Shown one piece after another: positions 12,803 through 22,925 of a stretch of DNA of 64,000 nucleotides. Both the position numbers and the translations under genes were made by a program. Under the pieces are notes generated by a model. The model saw nothing but the letters and a program-made list of their open reading frames with translations. It had not been told where the DNA came from and did no database searches. Each line of letters starts with the position of its first letter. Position 1 is the first letter of the stretch. Origin of the DNA: Vandiemenella viatica (lineage: Eukaryota > Arthropoda > Insecta > Orthoptera > Morabidae); NCBI GenBank assembly GCA_031002005.1, contig CM061921.1, positions 173,298,935 through 173,362,934 on the forward strand, in the 5' to 3' direction.

Positions 12803-13604
12803 CTTGCAACGAACAGCTTATTCGGCTACACGCCGAATACCGAATATTCTGCAGATTTCCTGGCCGAATAGCGGAATATTTGGCAACAGTATTCTGCCGG
12901 CTTGGCACCAGAATGTATGTTGCTGCGCTTGTCTCTCATCCGACTGTTCAGTATAGTTACCTTGCATCGCTATGTTCCTGTATTAACATGCTTGAAGTAT
13001 GGCCTCAAGTATACACGTTGAGTTATTTGTCACAGATTCCTTTTTTATTATTGTTAAGAATTTTGGTTACTTGCGCTAAAAACCCTATCCATGGGGTGTT
13101 AAATTAAAAACAAAAATACTTTCTTGCGATAGTTCATAAGACAGGATAAGCAGAATGTATATATTTCTGAATCCCCAACTGCTGATACCAATTTCTGAAT
13201 TGCGCCTTAAGTTGTTCAATAGTGACGATTTCGATCAATTCTTCGTTAGTAGGATATGCCATTCTTCAAATGGATCGATAAACGAATGCGGTATTTTCAC
13301 AGTCGAAACATCTTCAAAACTCCTTTTTAAGTCTGTGAGAAGGGTATTTAGGCTAAATATTGAACATAGGTCACAACGTTCTCATCCGCTACGTTTCTTG
13401 GTGGCAAATTGCGGAACTGGGAAAATTCGTGCCTTTTGTAGGTACTAATACTGACTGACAATGCAGAAAAATCCAACGACAAATATATTTTCTAAGTATT
13501 CGGTATTCGACCGAATAGTACCTAGATATTCGGCATTTGGCCGAACAAGATAAAAGTGGCTACATGGTCCCAATACCGAATAGTTGGCGAATATTCGTTG
13601 CAAG
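12803..13604. mobile_element. TIR element with TTCGGC-rich subterminal repeats
   Basis: The ends are inverted copies: CTTGCAACGAA at 12803-12813 and TTCGTTGCAAG at 13594-13604. Just inside both ends lie many copies, in both orientations, of ATTCGGC, CCGAATA and GAATATTC (12820-12880 and 13500-13590), the kind of clustered subterminal motif bound by hAT-type transposases. No convincing target duplication was found outside the ends. A 97-codon frame inside (13155-13448, plus) has no motif I recognise. I read it as a non-autonomous hAT-like transposon about 800 bp long; the superfamily is inference. Confidence 0.6.
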
Positions 13605-13759
13605 CATACTACCATCTAAAGAGACATATATTCAAATATAGTTTGTTGCAATACTGTATTCGGTAATTTCTAGAGATGGTCAGCTTGATGTTTTTTTTAT
13701 CTCATACATGATTAAGCAATCAAAGATGACATGTCAACCATTTAGTGATTTTTTTTTAT

Positions 13760-14290
13760 GTCTCTTGTTTTGAAAAGCTAGCAGGATGACAAGCTGCACG
13801 AATAGGGAGTTAAGGTGGCCGTCCTGTTGATCTGACTCATGGTCGGGTTTGAGGCAGCAGTATCTGACGATGTCTCGATTGGCAGCCACGGGTGCGTCTT
13901 CGTCAGGTGCAGCGGGAGCTGTGTTGCATTGCGCTGTCTTCTTGTTGGTAATCTGTTGGCGTGCCCCAGGTAAGGGCGCAGCTGTGGGTGTATTGTATTT
14001 TCTTTGTGTACTGTTAGCATTACTGAGTTCTCTGGGCCACCATGCGCTGTGTCGCGGCAGTCAGGTGCTGTGTGAAGTAGAATTGAGATACTTTAATCGT
14101 TTTCTGTGGGCAGCGTATGAGATCCACGTCTCATCGGAGGATGACAATTCCGTAGCTGCTGCTTACTTGAGCTACAGCCCAAGTATGATGCAACGTTCGT
14201 GGTTGTGCAGTTGCACCTGGTAGCATTATGGCGATATAGCACGCAATCAACAACTTTGTGGTCGTCCCCGCATCGTACACACCTCAATGT
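13760..14290 (-). pseudogene. Jockey-type gag relic (zinc knuckle)
   Basis: On the minus strand, 14287 downward reads RCVRCGDDHKVVDCVLYR, then RCNC and ASYLGCSSSKQQ. This is the layout of the paired zinc knuckles at the end of LINE gag proteins (Cys-x2-Cys-x4-His-x4-Cys, then an ASYRGC-like block). The second knuckle has lost its His and spacing. A further 80-codon frame (14020-13778, minus) is in the position of the gag C-terminal tail but is not conserved enough to confirm. Gag packages retrotransposon RNA; this copy is dead. Confidence 0.6.
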
Positions 14291-15320
14291 TTCATTGCAT
14301 TTATAAACTTAATTACAGAAATTCTGGCAAAGGTAGCACTGGACAGGATTTCGTGATCTTCTAAATGTGGTCTCCCGTGTAGATACTACAGGCGCTTTCT
14401 TGTCACTGGCATAGAGGCCTCTAACAGCCTTAGCCTTAAAACAGCATTAATTAACTGATACCCTGGGGTAGGTGAATATTGTGCTCACTCACTTCCGTTA
14501 CAAAAACAGGTATTTATAGTTTATCAGTATGGTAAATGTAAGATATCCGCGTGTTTCTTAATATGCTTCCACGAAAAACACGAAAATCTTACTGGAGTTG
14601 TTTCATTCTTCATTTTACTATAAATTCTTTTACAAACTGATTCATGAAACATTATACTTTACTTTAATAACATTTCAACTCACTTTCTTACATTAAATTC
14701 AATAATTCCATCTGTTATTTTTCACGACCTGCAATAATCAAACTTTCTCCTTTCTAATCCTCCTCCATTGTTCCAAAGCAGTTCCTCCTCTCTTCCTTTT
14801 TCACGTGTATTTCCACCCTAATCACTTAATAAGAAGCCATATTAAAGTTACAGTAATATATTTCACGGTAGGCAAGCCCGCTGCCACACAGATCCCCCAC
14901 GGTCAAATTGTCTCTAAAATTTAATATATAATTTTACAGCATAAAAGTCTAAATATAAGGTTCTATAAATACATTTCATGGGAATATAAACAACTATTAC
15001 ACCATCACCCACTCTAAAACATCTTTGATTCATTGCAAGCTCATTATATAATTTTCGATTGCACACATTCCTTACACCGATATTTTACACGCACACACAC
15101 AGATATATATGTACTGCCGAATGTAAGCATTTTAATGTGGATATAAATGATTTTTATTTTATTTGTGAATTAATTCCTGTAAACCAGCGTTCCTGTTATT
15201 TCCATCTCAGAAGGCCACTTCTATTTATGATAAGTTAAGTACTATACCTTTTTTTTTTAGATTAAGGCCTGTTTGTGTGGTGTTTAAAAATATGTGACCT
15301 AAGGGATATTGATTGCTGAT
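14291..15320. other. no gene seen
   Basis: AT-rich spacer with a short CA-rich run near 15092-15103. No motif found on either strand. Confidence 0.4.
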
Positions 15321-15322
15321 AA

Positions 15323-16048
15323 GTGATGGGAAAAATTATAAACAAAAATGAAATAGTAGAAGCACAGGAAAAAATTAAAGACAGAATTAGGAATGGTAAG
15401 GTGATGAGTAATCCTAAAATCATAAAAATGGCGGATATAAGACTGTTACTGGTGAAATGTAAAAGCATAATGAACAAAGTAATAATGTTCGGCAATTTAA
15501 AAGACTTACATAAACCACAAATATTTATCAGAGTAGCATCTTGGCTAAAAGAAGGAATTGAAGACAATGAAATTTTTCTTGATGGTTATAGAGTGTACTG
15601 TAGAGATAGAGGAGGATTTGGTGGAGAATTATTTGTTATGGTTAGTAAAGATTGTTACAATTAATTGTTGTTTATAGATGATAGTTATGAGTGGGCAGCG
15701 GTAGTCTTCTATGGTGCAACAAAAGAAAATATGATCTTGGCTGCCTACTGTAGTGGAAGAGTGACTTATTATAACGAAGCTATTAGTAAAAAATTAAATT
15801 CATTTTCACAGTTCAGAGGAGACTGTAGAACGGTTATTATTGAAAGGAAATTACATCTGCCATGTGTAAAAAGGCAGGGAATTAAGAAATGATAAAAGAG
15901 AACAGAGATTCGCAAATACATTGGTGATAGAAGGAGGCTTTACACAATTAGTAGAACTGAGTACGAAGGGATCAAACATACTGGATACCTTTTTAACAAA
16001 GCCTGATGATGATTTTGTGGGGTTTCAGGTTACAGAAAGAATACGTAG
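15323..16048 (+). pseudogene. LINE endonuclease relic (L2/CR1-like)
   Basis: The plus strand reads NLKDLHKPQIFIRVASWLKE, then DGYRVYCRDRGGFGGELFVM, a stop at 15662-15664, then in the same frame DDSYEWAAVVFYGATKENMI; after a frameshift and deletion near 15890-15920 it reads STKGSNILDTFLTKPDD. These correspond in order to the AP-endonuclease blocks of L2/CR1-type LINEs (ETWL, YRxxRxDRxxxGGG, the substrate loop, and TRGxNILDLxxT). The catalytic GDFN block is absent, lost with the deletion. The relic stops abruptly near 16048 where a minus-strand element begins. Confidence 0.75.
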
Positions 16049-16049
16049 A

Positions 16050-18130
16050 TGTGGTGGGAGCTGCGATGCCAATATTGTGTTCTTCAACGTTTCTTCAAAG
16101 ACCCGTAGCCCTTCATTAACTTTTTCCACACTGTGTTGCGGAAGTCCAGGTTCTTACGACGGACCAAGGTCCACATCGACTACTACTGGACACTGGTTTG
16201 AGGAAAGTCTTTTGATTGTGGACGCTTCAACAAATCCGGTTATCCCCTTAGTGTCGGTTCTTCCTCATTCACACATCTTGTACCTGTTGATCAGTCTTCT
16301 TAGCACGCAAACCGCTGTGTTTCTTGTCCTGCTATTCGCGTTGAAGTCACCGCTGATTGTAACTTTGTCCCTGACAGTAGCTAGCACTGTAATATCCTCT
16401 CCATTTCTTGCAGAAGGCTGGTAAATTGCCATGAGAGTCAGCTCTCCCCTAACGGTGGTCACCTCCGGTCCAACAGCTTCACTTATCGGTGTTGGCGGAA
16501 CGACGATTACACAGTAGGGATTTCCCCGCTTGGTGAAGATACTTATGCCACCCCAGGTAGCAGGTAGCAGCTGTACTTAGCCGCTCATTCTCAGAGTCCC
16601 GGCAAAAAGTAAGTCTCTCTAACGAGACTCACATCTATGTCTTGGTCTTTACGAACCTGCCGGAACTCCATCACTTGACTGTATATGCCATTGGCATTCC
16701 AGATTCAGAACTTTAGATTTTGTATACTTGGTATTCTATTTATTATGGGTTGTGCACGAACATTTGATTGAGGCTTACGACAACGTCAATAGAGTTCTTG
16801 CAGGTTGTTGTTTAATCTATTCCTAGTGTTAGACTAAGAATCTTGTTCATCAGTGATTCTAACATATTGCTTAGTCTCTAAACATTGTCAACCATTGCTT
16901 GGGTGGTTGGTTTTTTTGTGCTCTGGGTGTCTTCCTCTGGAGTGACAGAATGATCTCCATCTGGTCACTCGTCACCTGCAATTACTGGAAAGGTACGACT
17001 GTCAGTGTGGCTGTTGTCTTCGTTTGGTTTCTTCTCTATGTTTCTCTTTTGTACTGGTTTCTTCTTGTTCTATGTAGAGGGTCACTGTGCATCTGCTTGT
17101 TGTTTGGTCTAGTCTGATGCCGGTTGCTTGTTCTTCTACTGGGTTTCTCGTGATGTGTTGGTTCCAAGAAGACAATAACGTGCCCTCTTATATACGCTGC
17201 ATCTCCAGTAGCTTGCTTTATGGTTGCCTCCACAATTACTGTAATTTGCCGAGTCTCTTGTCTTCAGTATTGTATAGTAGTTAGAGTCATGCAGCCCAAT
17301 GTTTTTTAGGCACGCCGGCTTCATTCTGCAGTGCCGAGGCAGATGCCGCAACAATTGATAGTCGTAGTACTGCGGTTGTCCAGCGGAAGCGCGGAGTTTC
17401 TACGTGGTAACCTTTAGGTGGCAGATGCATTCTACCTGAAAAAATCCCGGTTTTGTAATGTATCGGGCACCACTACAAGGAAAAGTGACATTTTCCGGTC
17501 ATAATAGTTGATCTATTATCTGCACATCGTAGCCTATAAAGAAGAGTTCATCTTTCAGTTCAGATTCTGTGGAATACCACTGTATTAAATGGATAATCAC
17601 CTTCAGCAGTTTTACTGATACAATTAGAAAAGCGAAATAACGGATCATCTCATTCATATTCTAGGTCACCATATTACACTCTTCTACAGAGCTGAAAGTA
17701 AATTTAATTTTATCTCCTCTTGCTGTCTTGGCAGAAAAGGGGTACTTAATTATGTTTCTGAGCCAGTCGTGGGTTTTCGTGTAATTTTGCTTGAACTCTA
17801 CCACGATGGATGGGATATGAGCACTTCCGGGAATCTCTTCTTTTTGCCACTGTTAGTACTGGATGCTCGCTCCATTTTTTTTTCTGAGGACAGTGATAGT
17901 AGGTGTTTGCTTGTACGATGTGCAAACACAAACCTCGCGCTATGTGGTTAGTCTTCTACGGTTATAGCTCTGTTGTTGGCTAGTACTGTAAGGTCACTGT
18001 TGGTGGTAGCTGCGATAGCATCAGAGAGTTTGTTAATTGCATTTTTATCACTGTTGTTCCACTATAGGATTGGGACGGAGCGGTTGGAAGAGTGAATCTG
18101 AACACTCCCTTAACCTTCTTCTTTGCAGCT
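16050..18130 (-). mobile_element. Jockey-like LINE relic: gag and endonuclease
   Basis: Read on the minus strand. From about 18130 to 17000 lies gag, broken by many stops; it includes the block SNCGGNHKASYWRCSVYK (about 17240), a zinc knuckle of the CxNCGGxHxAxYxGC type. From about 16715 to 16240 lies the endonuclease: NANGIYSQVMEFRQVRKD, then LMAIYQPS and ISGDFNANSR. GDFN carries the Asp/Asn pair of the AP-endonuclease fold. The RT domain is missing; the element is truncated near 16050 against the plus-strand endonuclease relic. Many frameshifts show an old copy. Confidence 0.75.
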
Positions 18131-18289
18131 ATACTGATATAAAACGTCTATAAATATATTAATAAAAACACTGTCAGCGGTAAACAGTTTGTTATATCGA
18201 GAGAAATCTAAAATTATTCTGGGCCTCTTTAAAAGCCAGCGAGGAGATTTACTCCCACCCTAGTGATAAAAAGCGGGCAGCTCTAATCC
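18131..18289. other. junction between two minus-strand LINEs
   Basis: AT-rich stretch between the gag start of the preceding relic and the 3' end of the I-like element. No poly(T) run marks the 3' end of the larger element here, so its tail may have been lost. Confidence 0.4.
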
Positions 18290-18292
18290 ATA

Positions 18293-20892
18293 TTACTCTA
18301 AAATAGCCCTTGTACGGTAGCTAAATGGTTTCGTTGCTCTGTGACGGTTGTTGTAGAGCCGTTCGAGATTTGGATGCATAATTACGTCATGCACGGGACT
18401 GCCAGGTGTTGCGGCGACGTGCAAGAAGTGTCGCACCATGAGGAGATGCCGGCGGGTGGTAAGCGGTGGCTCGCCAGACTCAGTAAAAATGCTGGGTATT
18501 GGGCTTGTGCGGTAATCACCCGTGGCGAGCAAAATCCCTGCATGGTGGACACTATCCAATATTCGCAGGTAGCTGTCCCATACCAAACCGTATACTATGG
18601 AACCTTAATCCAGTTGCGACCGTACAAAGCCTCTGTAAAATTATAGCAGGCAAGAGCGATCTACGCCCCAAGACCTGCCACAAAGACATTTTAAAATATT
18701 TAAGGCTTTTTGGCCCCTGGTTTTCACATCTTTAAGATGTGGAAGCCACGTCAGCCTACTATCTAAAATGAGTCCCAGAAAACGGACAGTATCAGTAAAA
18801 CTTAAAATGGTGTTCCCCAATATAAGGTGTGGCTGTGGTAAAAGACTTCTGCTCCAAGAAAAAAGTACACACCGGGTTTTCTCGGCCGAGAAACGAAAAC
18901 CAGTGTGCACTGACCATTCATCCAACCTGTTCAGCGCGAGCAGCAGCAGCCGTTCAGCGCTTCACAGGTCTGACGATGCACAATAAATTAAAAAATCATC
19001 TGTGTACAATGTGTACCGGATTGTACACCTTATTATGTTCGATATACTATTGATCGCAATTGCGAAAAGGGTCACACTTAAAACTGACCCATGAGGAACA
19101 CCGTTTCCCTGGATAAAAAGATCTGACAATTCTTTACCCACTCGGTATCGGAAGCAACGTCCTGATAAGAAAGATTCAAAAAAACAGGGCAGATTTCCCC
19201 TAAATCCCAATTTGTATAGTTGTTTTAAAATGACACCTTTTCGATATCGAAAAAGACTCCGATAAGATGTTGGTTGCAGATAAATGCATCCTGAATGGCC
19301 GGTTCCAACAGGATCAGGTTGTCCATTGTGGAATGGAACTTCCTGAATCCGCACTGAAAGCGGCTCAAAAGGTTTTAAGATTCCAGACACCAGACAAGGT
19401 GGCGATTGACCATCCTCTCCAGTGTCTTCCCCACGCAGCTTGTCAGTGCAATACTACGATAGATACCTGGTAGCAACTTGTCCTTCCCAGGTTTTAAAAT
19501 AGGTATTAAAGTTCCTTCTTTTTACTAGTCGGGGATATGTCCTTCGGTCCATATGTTGTTAACAATATCCAAAAAGTACTCTTTGGCATCATTACTAAGA
19601 TGCCCCAGCATCTGGTACTGGATCATATCGAGCCCTGGAGTGGTGCCATTGGCGCTGTTTAGTGCCGACTCCAGCTCCCAGAATGAAAACGGGCTATTAT
19701 ACGCCTCTGTGTCCGAAGAATAGAAGCACAGTATTCGCCTTTCAGTAGCTGCTTTTCGCTGCTGATCGCGAGGATGGAAATTGTCAGACGAAGTGATTGC
19801 AGCGAAATTCTCTGTCATCAACTGCGCTATGCTTCGTTTGTCGGTAACTATACATCCCTGATCCAGTAATCCAGATACTGGTGGGCGGGAGTACCTTCCA
19901 GATATACGGCAGATTGACTCCCATACTTTAGATGATGAAATGGAACGATTAATTGTGCTCACAAAGACGCTTCCAGGTTGTCAGATGTTGGCAGCAACCT
20001 AAATCGACGCAACGCCTTTCTCCCACCCTGAATAGCGGAACGACATTCGTCGTTCCACCAGGGATAGGGTGTTCTCCTCAGCGTTCCGGAGCTTTTAGGC
20101 ATGGAGACGTCAGCTGCCTGGTGAATCACTTCCGTGAAGTGATCCACCTTCTGTTGTATTCCGTTGTTAGGCTAAAGAACAACAGAACGGCGAAAGATCT
20201 GCCAATCCGCATTGCTGACGTTCCACGTGCGTCGTGTGCTCACTCCTCCAGAGTCAACTCCCATGTGCATCCATATAGGGAAGTGGTCGCTTCCATGGAG
20301 GTCGCGATCCACCTCCCATTGCACGGAGTCCGCAATTGAAGGAGAGCACAACGAAAGGTCAATGGCAGAGGACGAACTGTAAGCAGTGGTGAAATGGTCA
20401 TTTGACCTGCATTAAGGATACAAACTTCCTCTTGATCCAATAATCTACCAATTACTCGGCCTCTGTGGCAGTCGTTGTTGGAGCCCCACAACGCACCGTG
20501 TGCGTTGAAGTCCCCTACAAGGAGGAATGGCCGAGTAAGCTACCGCAATATGTCAGAAAGATCGTCATAATTGACCTGCGCATTCGGTGGTAGATAAATG
20601 GTGCACACATCAGTTTGATGGGCCCGTGTATCGTCACTGCCACTGCTTGTAGATGAGAGGTGAGAACAAGAGGTTTGGAGTGGACAGTGCTTCGGATAAA
20701 CACATCCACTCCACCCTTCGCTCGATCACCATCGGTATCGTCCTTTCTATAGATGTCATAACCTCTTAGCACTGGCTGGTGTGATGCTCTAAAATGTGTC
20801 TCTTGGAAACAGAGACACAATGGATTAGACCGTGCTAGGAGGTGGACTTCCTCTTTGTGAGCCTGAAATCCGTTGATGTTCCACTGAAGCAT
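18293..20892 (-). pseudogene. endonuclease-RT ORF2 of the I-like LINE
   Basis: The polyprotein nicked target DNA and reverse transcribed the element. It starts near 20892 with MLQWNINGFQAHKEEVHLLA, followed by CFQETHF and YRKDD, the AP-endonuclease entry, and GDFNAHGALWGS-like sequence near 20515-20480 in a shifted frame. The RT linker PYPWWNDECRSAIQGGRKAL is at about 20110-20050, LDMIQYQMLGHLS at about 19630. The RT core is damaged: the normal QGVPQGSVLS block reads QGNGVPHGSVLS and the catalytic YxDD block reads YTDDFLIY (about 19000). The thumb-like region FRFSAEKTRCVLFSW and LGLILDSRLTWLPH lies at 18895-18720. At least five frameshifts or stops. Confidence 0.85.
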
Positions 20893-21385
20893 GGGCCTTA
20901 CCTTTTTAACCTCACCCGCCCCTATTCGGGTGGGTACTCATGCGGTAGCTGTTGTGGAACGGGACCAGAATCGTCCACCAGCCATGTCTTCGCGTTCCGA
21001 AGACTCACCGGATTCAGAGAAGGTCTCGGTAGGTGGAGGTTTTTTACCTCCGGCGAGACCTTCTTCCCCTCTTCTCCGAGCTACTTTGTAGCCTGGGAGA
21101 CAAAGAAGAAGGGGATTTTAGAAATGATGTTGGGTCCGAGTGCCGGAACTTTGGACCTCGCACCTTCTGATCCGTTTGCCTTACATTACAGGACGATGGT
21201 TCAGCTGTTGAAACTGCAGCAGAAGGCGTTTATGCTGCAGTGCTATGTTAGGCTTCTTTTGCGGTTGCTGGTGGTACTGATTCTGCTCTCAAGGTGGTCT
21301 GGGTTACAGATGTGTTGCTACCGACATCCGCGGTCTTAGGTATTATGACCGTTGTGGACCTGGCGCCACATTTGCATTGACAAGA

Positions 21386-22275
21386 TCACGTGGTACTTGT
21401 GCCCATGTCTGCAAAGGACGTCTGTGTAACAACACTTTCTTTCCTGACGGGAGTTAACAAGGTTTTTGCGAAGCTAGTGGCGAAGACGGGTGGCGCAAGC
21501 GCCTTAAGCCACTTATTAGCTTCACCATAAGACAGTAGCTCCTTGGTTTTCAGCTCCTGTACCATCTTTTTGTCAAGGTACACTCGACACTCCCTGCTCC
21601 AGGCTGGGTGTGCCCCGGAGCAGTTGACGCACACCTGTGGGAGAGTACAAGAGGTGCCTGGCTCATGTGCAGGTTTTCCACATTTCCCACAGGTGGGGTT
21701 GCCCTTGCAGGTCACCGTCTGATGACCGAACCGCAGGCACTTGAAACAGCGCATCGGGTCCGGTACATACGGGCGTATATTTACATTCAAATGACCTGCT
21801 TTAATGTCTTTCGGCAACGTTGGAGTGCCGAACGTCAGGACGAAGGTGGCAAGGTGGCAGTCTTCTCCAGACTGCCGTTTACCTTCCGTGTTATCTGGCG
21901 AACCTGGACCACGTGTTCTGATGACCACTCCTTAAGGAGTTCCTCGGTCTCTAAATCTATTAGGTCACAACAGGTGACCACGCCTTTACTCGCATTCAGA
22001 GATTTATGGAGTTTGCACTTAACTGCGAACTCCCCGAGCTTCTCACGCTTAAGGAGTAGGACAGCTTGCTTGTAAGAAGATGTTTCCAACAGCAGTGTCT
22101 CGTTCCTTAACTTTTTGACAGCTTTCAGTTTTCCGCAAATACATTCAAGTCCTTTTTGAATATACGAGGGTGAGACCTTCTCAAGGGGTCCCTCAACCTT
22201 TGACATGATTAATAAGGCATTATTTATCGTAAAAACCTTTCTGTTACTGTCTGTATTCTCAGGAGGGCTTTCCAC
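21386..22275 (-). pseudogene. gag-like ORF1 of the I-like LINE
   Basis: RNA-binding protein of the element. The N-terminal part (22275-21835, 146 codons) starts MESPPENTDSNRKVFTINN and is followed, after a frameshift in the overlap 21928-21835, by a 180-codon part. In that second part three zinc knuckles are intact: CFKCLRFGHQTVTC (residues 61-74, CX2CX4HX4C), CGKCGKPAHEPGTSC (80-94, CX2CX4HX5C) and CVNCSGAHPAWSREC (100-114, CX2CX3HX6C). The reading frame is otherwise open for nearly 900 bases, which is good preservation compared with neighbouring LINE relics. A single frameshift separates the halves. Confidence 0.85.
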
Positions 22276-22779
22276 CCTCGCCCACTTATTCCCACTTATT
22301 TGGGTGTTGGAAGACCCTTGTGGTCCACCCGAGCCACAAGATTTTTTTTTAAAGATGGTTTAGACTTAATTTTGGTCCCACGAGTGGGGGAGAAAAAGTG
22401 CGGGGAGCCTTACCTCCATAGCTCCCCCGGCTGATACAACAGTGGTGCGCAGGTGCCCCTGAGGTTGCACGCTAGCGAGTGATCTGCCTCTCACCCATGC
22501 ACCTCCTTGCCACGTGTCTGACCTTGAGGTTGAGAGTTTTTTTATAGAGGTTTGTACCGTCCTTGCGATCCGGGCGATTAAGCCAAGATCCCCGTTCTCC
22601 TAGGCACACAACGTTCCACCATCACGCCCTACGGTGGTCGTTGAAGCATGGAAGGAGTTTACGGTGTGGGAAAGTTGCGGTGCTCACAAGTTTCCAGCTC
22701 GGACACCGCGGGTTTGCCAAACCCGTACCTGGCACTTGCGTACCAGGCCACTGTGGGGTCGAGTTTTCTGTCGTGAAAT

Positions 22780-22925
22780 ATTTTTTTTTAAATACATTAT
22801 TCAAAATTTCTGCTTTCTCTAGGCTAGTTTCTGATAATTCCCCACTTTCCTTAATCAACGACGGCATGACCTTACGAGAGCCTCTTATTAATTTGACTAC
22901 AATCAAGGGGCAAGAGAATTCTTAG
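22780..22925 (-). mobile_element. short LINE fragment (pre-RT linker)
   Basis: The minus strand reads KVMPSLIKESGELSETSLEK then AEILNNVFKKKYFTTEN. This is the linker before the RT of L2/CR1-type LINEs, where DxxEKAExLNxxF is conserved. Only about 145 bases remain; the 5' end of the I-like LINE abuts it, so that element probably inserted into an older LINE here. Confidence 0.65.

Larger units (their letters stand above)
18290..22766 (-). mobile_element. I-like LINE, about 4.5 kb, truncated before RNase H
   Basis: Runs right to left: 5' untranslated region (about 22766-22276), gag (22275-21386), endonuclease (20892-20240), RT (about 20150-18640) and a C-terminal region ending TESGEPPLTTRRHLLM (about 18430). 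The TESGEPPL-type block is the segment that precedes RNase H in I/Nimb-type LINEs. No RNase H domain or 3' poly(A) follows, so the 3' end is missing. Domain order and the three-knuckle gag suggest an I or related clade; R1- or Ingi-like remain alternatives. Numerous frameshifts exclude activity. Confidence 0.82.

Noticed and set aside
15262..15567. 101-codon hydrophobic minus-strand frame
   Set aside because: Shadow of the plus-strand endonuclease relic, which has recognisable motifs.
20842..21339. 165-codon plus-strand frame over the I-like LINE
   Set aside because: Antisense shadow of the element; no plus-strand motif.
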